This document shows, in pieces, positions 5,092 to 5,250 of a DNA stretch of 5,250 nt (position 1 is the first letter of the stretch; the number at the start of each line of letters is the position of its first letter). The DNA comes from JBAZDV01 sp041669745 (lineage in GTDB: Archaea > Thermoplasmatota > Thermoplasmata > Methanomassiliicoccales > Methanomethylophilaceae): NCBI GenBank assembly GCA_041669745.1, contig JBAYAO010000084.1, forward strand, positions 1-5,250, given 5' to 3'. The notes under the pieces were generated by a model. It saw only the letters and a program-made list of their open reading frames with translations, was not told the DNA's origin and ran no database searches. Both the position numbers and the translations under genes were made by a program.

Positions 5092-5250
5092 AACTTGTAT
5101 CCCTAATATCCGGCGGCATAGACTCCCCTGTCGCTTCCTATATAATGTCGAGGGTCGGCGCTGATGTCCTGCTTTTACACATGGACAACGGTCGGTACTG
5201 CGACGGTAAGGATCGCGATAAGATATTGCTGATATCAGAACAGTTGGAAA
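5088..5250 (+). CDS. ThiI-like PP-loop ATPase (partial, runs off the window)
   Basis: The first 54 residues of an ATP-pyrophosphatase. The PP-loop SGGIDSPVA (residues 8-16) and the following strand and loop LLLHMDNGRYCDGKDRDK (28-45) resemble the adenylation domain of ThiI, the tRNA 4-thiouridine synthase. The PP-loop starts within eight residues of the N-terminus, so the N-terminal ferredoxin-like and THUMP domains of full ThiI are not part of this chain. It would be a stand-alone PP-loop domain of the kind found in several archaea. It could instead be another tRNA-thiolation or nucleotide-modifying enzyme of the same fold; the missing C-terminal part is needed to decide. Its ATG overlaps the TGA of the 54-aa protein gene, placing it in the operon. 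With METTL5 and Csl4 upstream, an RNA-modification role is the natural reading. Confidence 0.8.
   Translation, partial: MKLVSLISGGIDSPVASYIMSRVGADVLLLHMDNGRYCDGKDRDKILLISEQLE

Noticed and set aside
5189..5195. ACGGTCG, matching one arm of the leader palindrome
   Set aside because: It is a single 7-base match inside the PP-loop coding region without the partner arm; chance is enough to explain it.
1..5250. CRISPR array, insertion sequence, tRNA or rRNA
   Set aside because: No regularly spaced repeats, transposase motifs, terminal inverted repeats, cloverleaf or rRNA-like segments were seen.

Overview
The window looks archaeal. It carries a Csl4 exosome subunit with its C-terminal zinc ribbon and a METTL5-type N6-adenine methyltransferase, and its promoters are TATA boxes. 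Two of these boxes lie 26-27 nt upstream of a start codon, the geometry of leaderless archaeal mRNAs. Shine-Dalgarno sites, where present, read AGGTG(A). GC content is moderate and intergenic regions are AT-rich. A euryarchaeon, possibly a methanogen of the Thermoplasmata/Methanomassiliicoccales type, would fit, but no marker in the window (no mcr, no methyltransferase, no rRNA) proves it. All genes are on the + strand.

Layout. (1) 37-1805: a two-gene unit. A Cys-rich winged-helix regulator is followed, with an overlap, by a G3E (CobW/HypB/UreG-like) P-loop GTPase. This pairing suggests metal- or cofactor-responsive control plus metallochaperone work. (2) 1806-2031: a 226-nt AT-rich intergenic region with a candidate TATA box, a near-perfect palindrome in the 5' leader, and a Shine-Dalgarno site. 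It leads into (3) 2032-3636: a stand-alone FMN-binding glutamate-synthase/MgsC-like protein. It has an N-terminal four-cysteine motif and lacks the usual [3Fe-4S] cysteines. (4) 3637-3759: a short intergenic region with a hairpin, a sequence element shared with the other intergenic region, and a promoter. (5) 3760-5250: a tight RNA-metabolism operon. It holds the METTL5-like methyltransferase, Csl4, a 54-residue leucine-zipper protein and the start of a ThiI-like PP-loop ATPase that runs off the window end. Gaps between these genes are 7 nt, 2 nt and a 4-nt ATGA overlap.

The operon at 3760-5250 probably couples rRNA methylation, exosome-mediated RNA decay and tRNA thiolation. The observations most worth a second look are the leader palindrome before the GltS-like gene, the unusual cysteine arrangement of that enzyme, the textbook leucine zipper of the 54-aa protein, the split repeat shared by the two intergenic regions, and the single TAG stop followed by a 55-codon open extension. 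I found no mobile element, CRISPR array, tRNA or rRNA.
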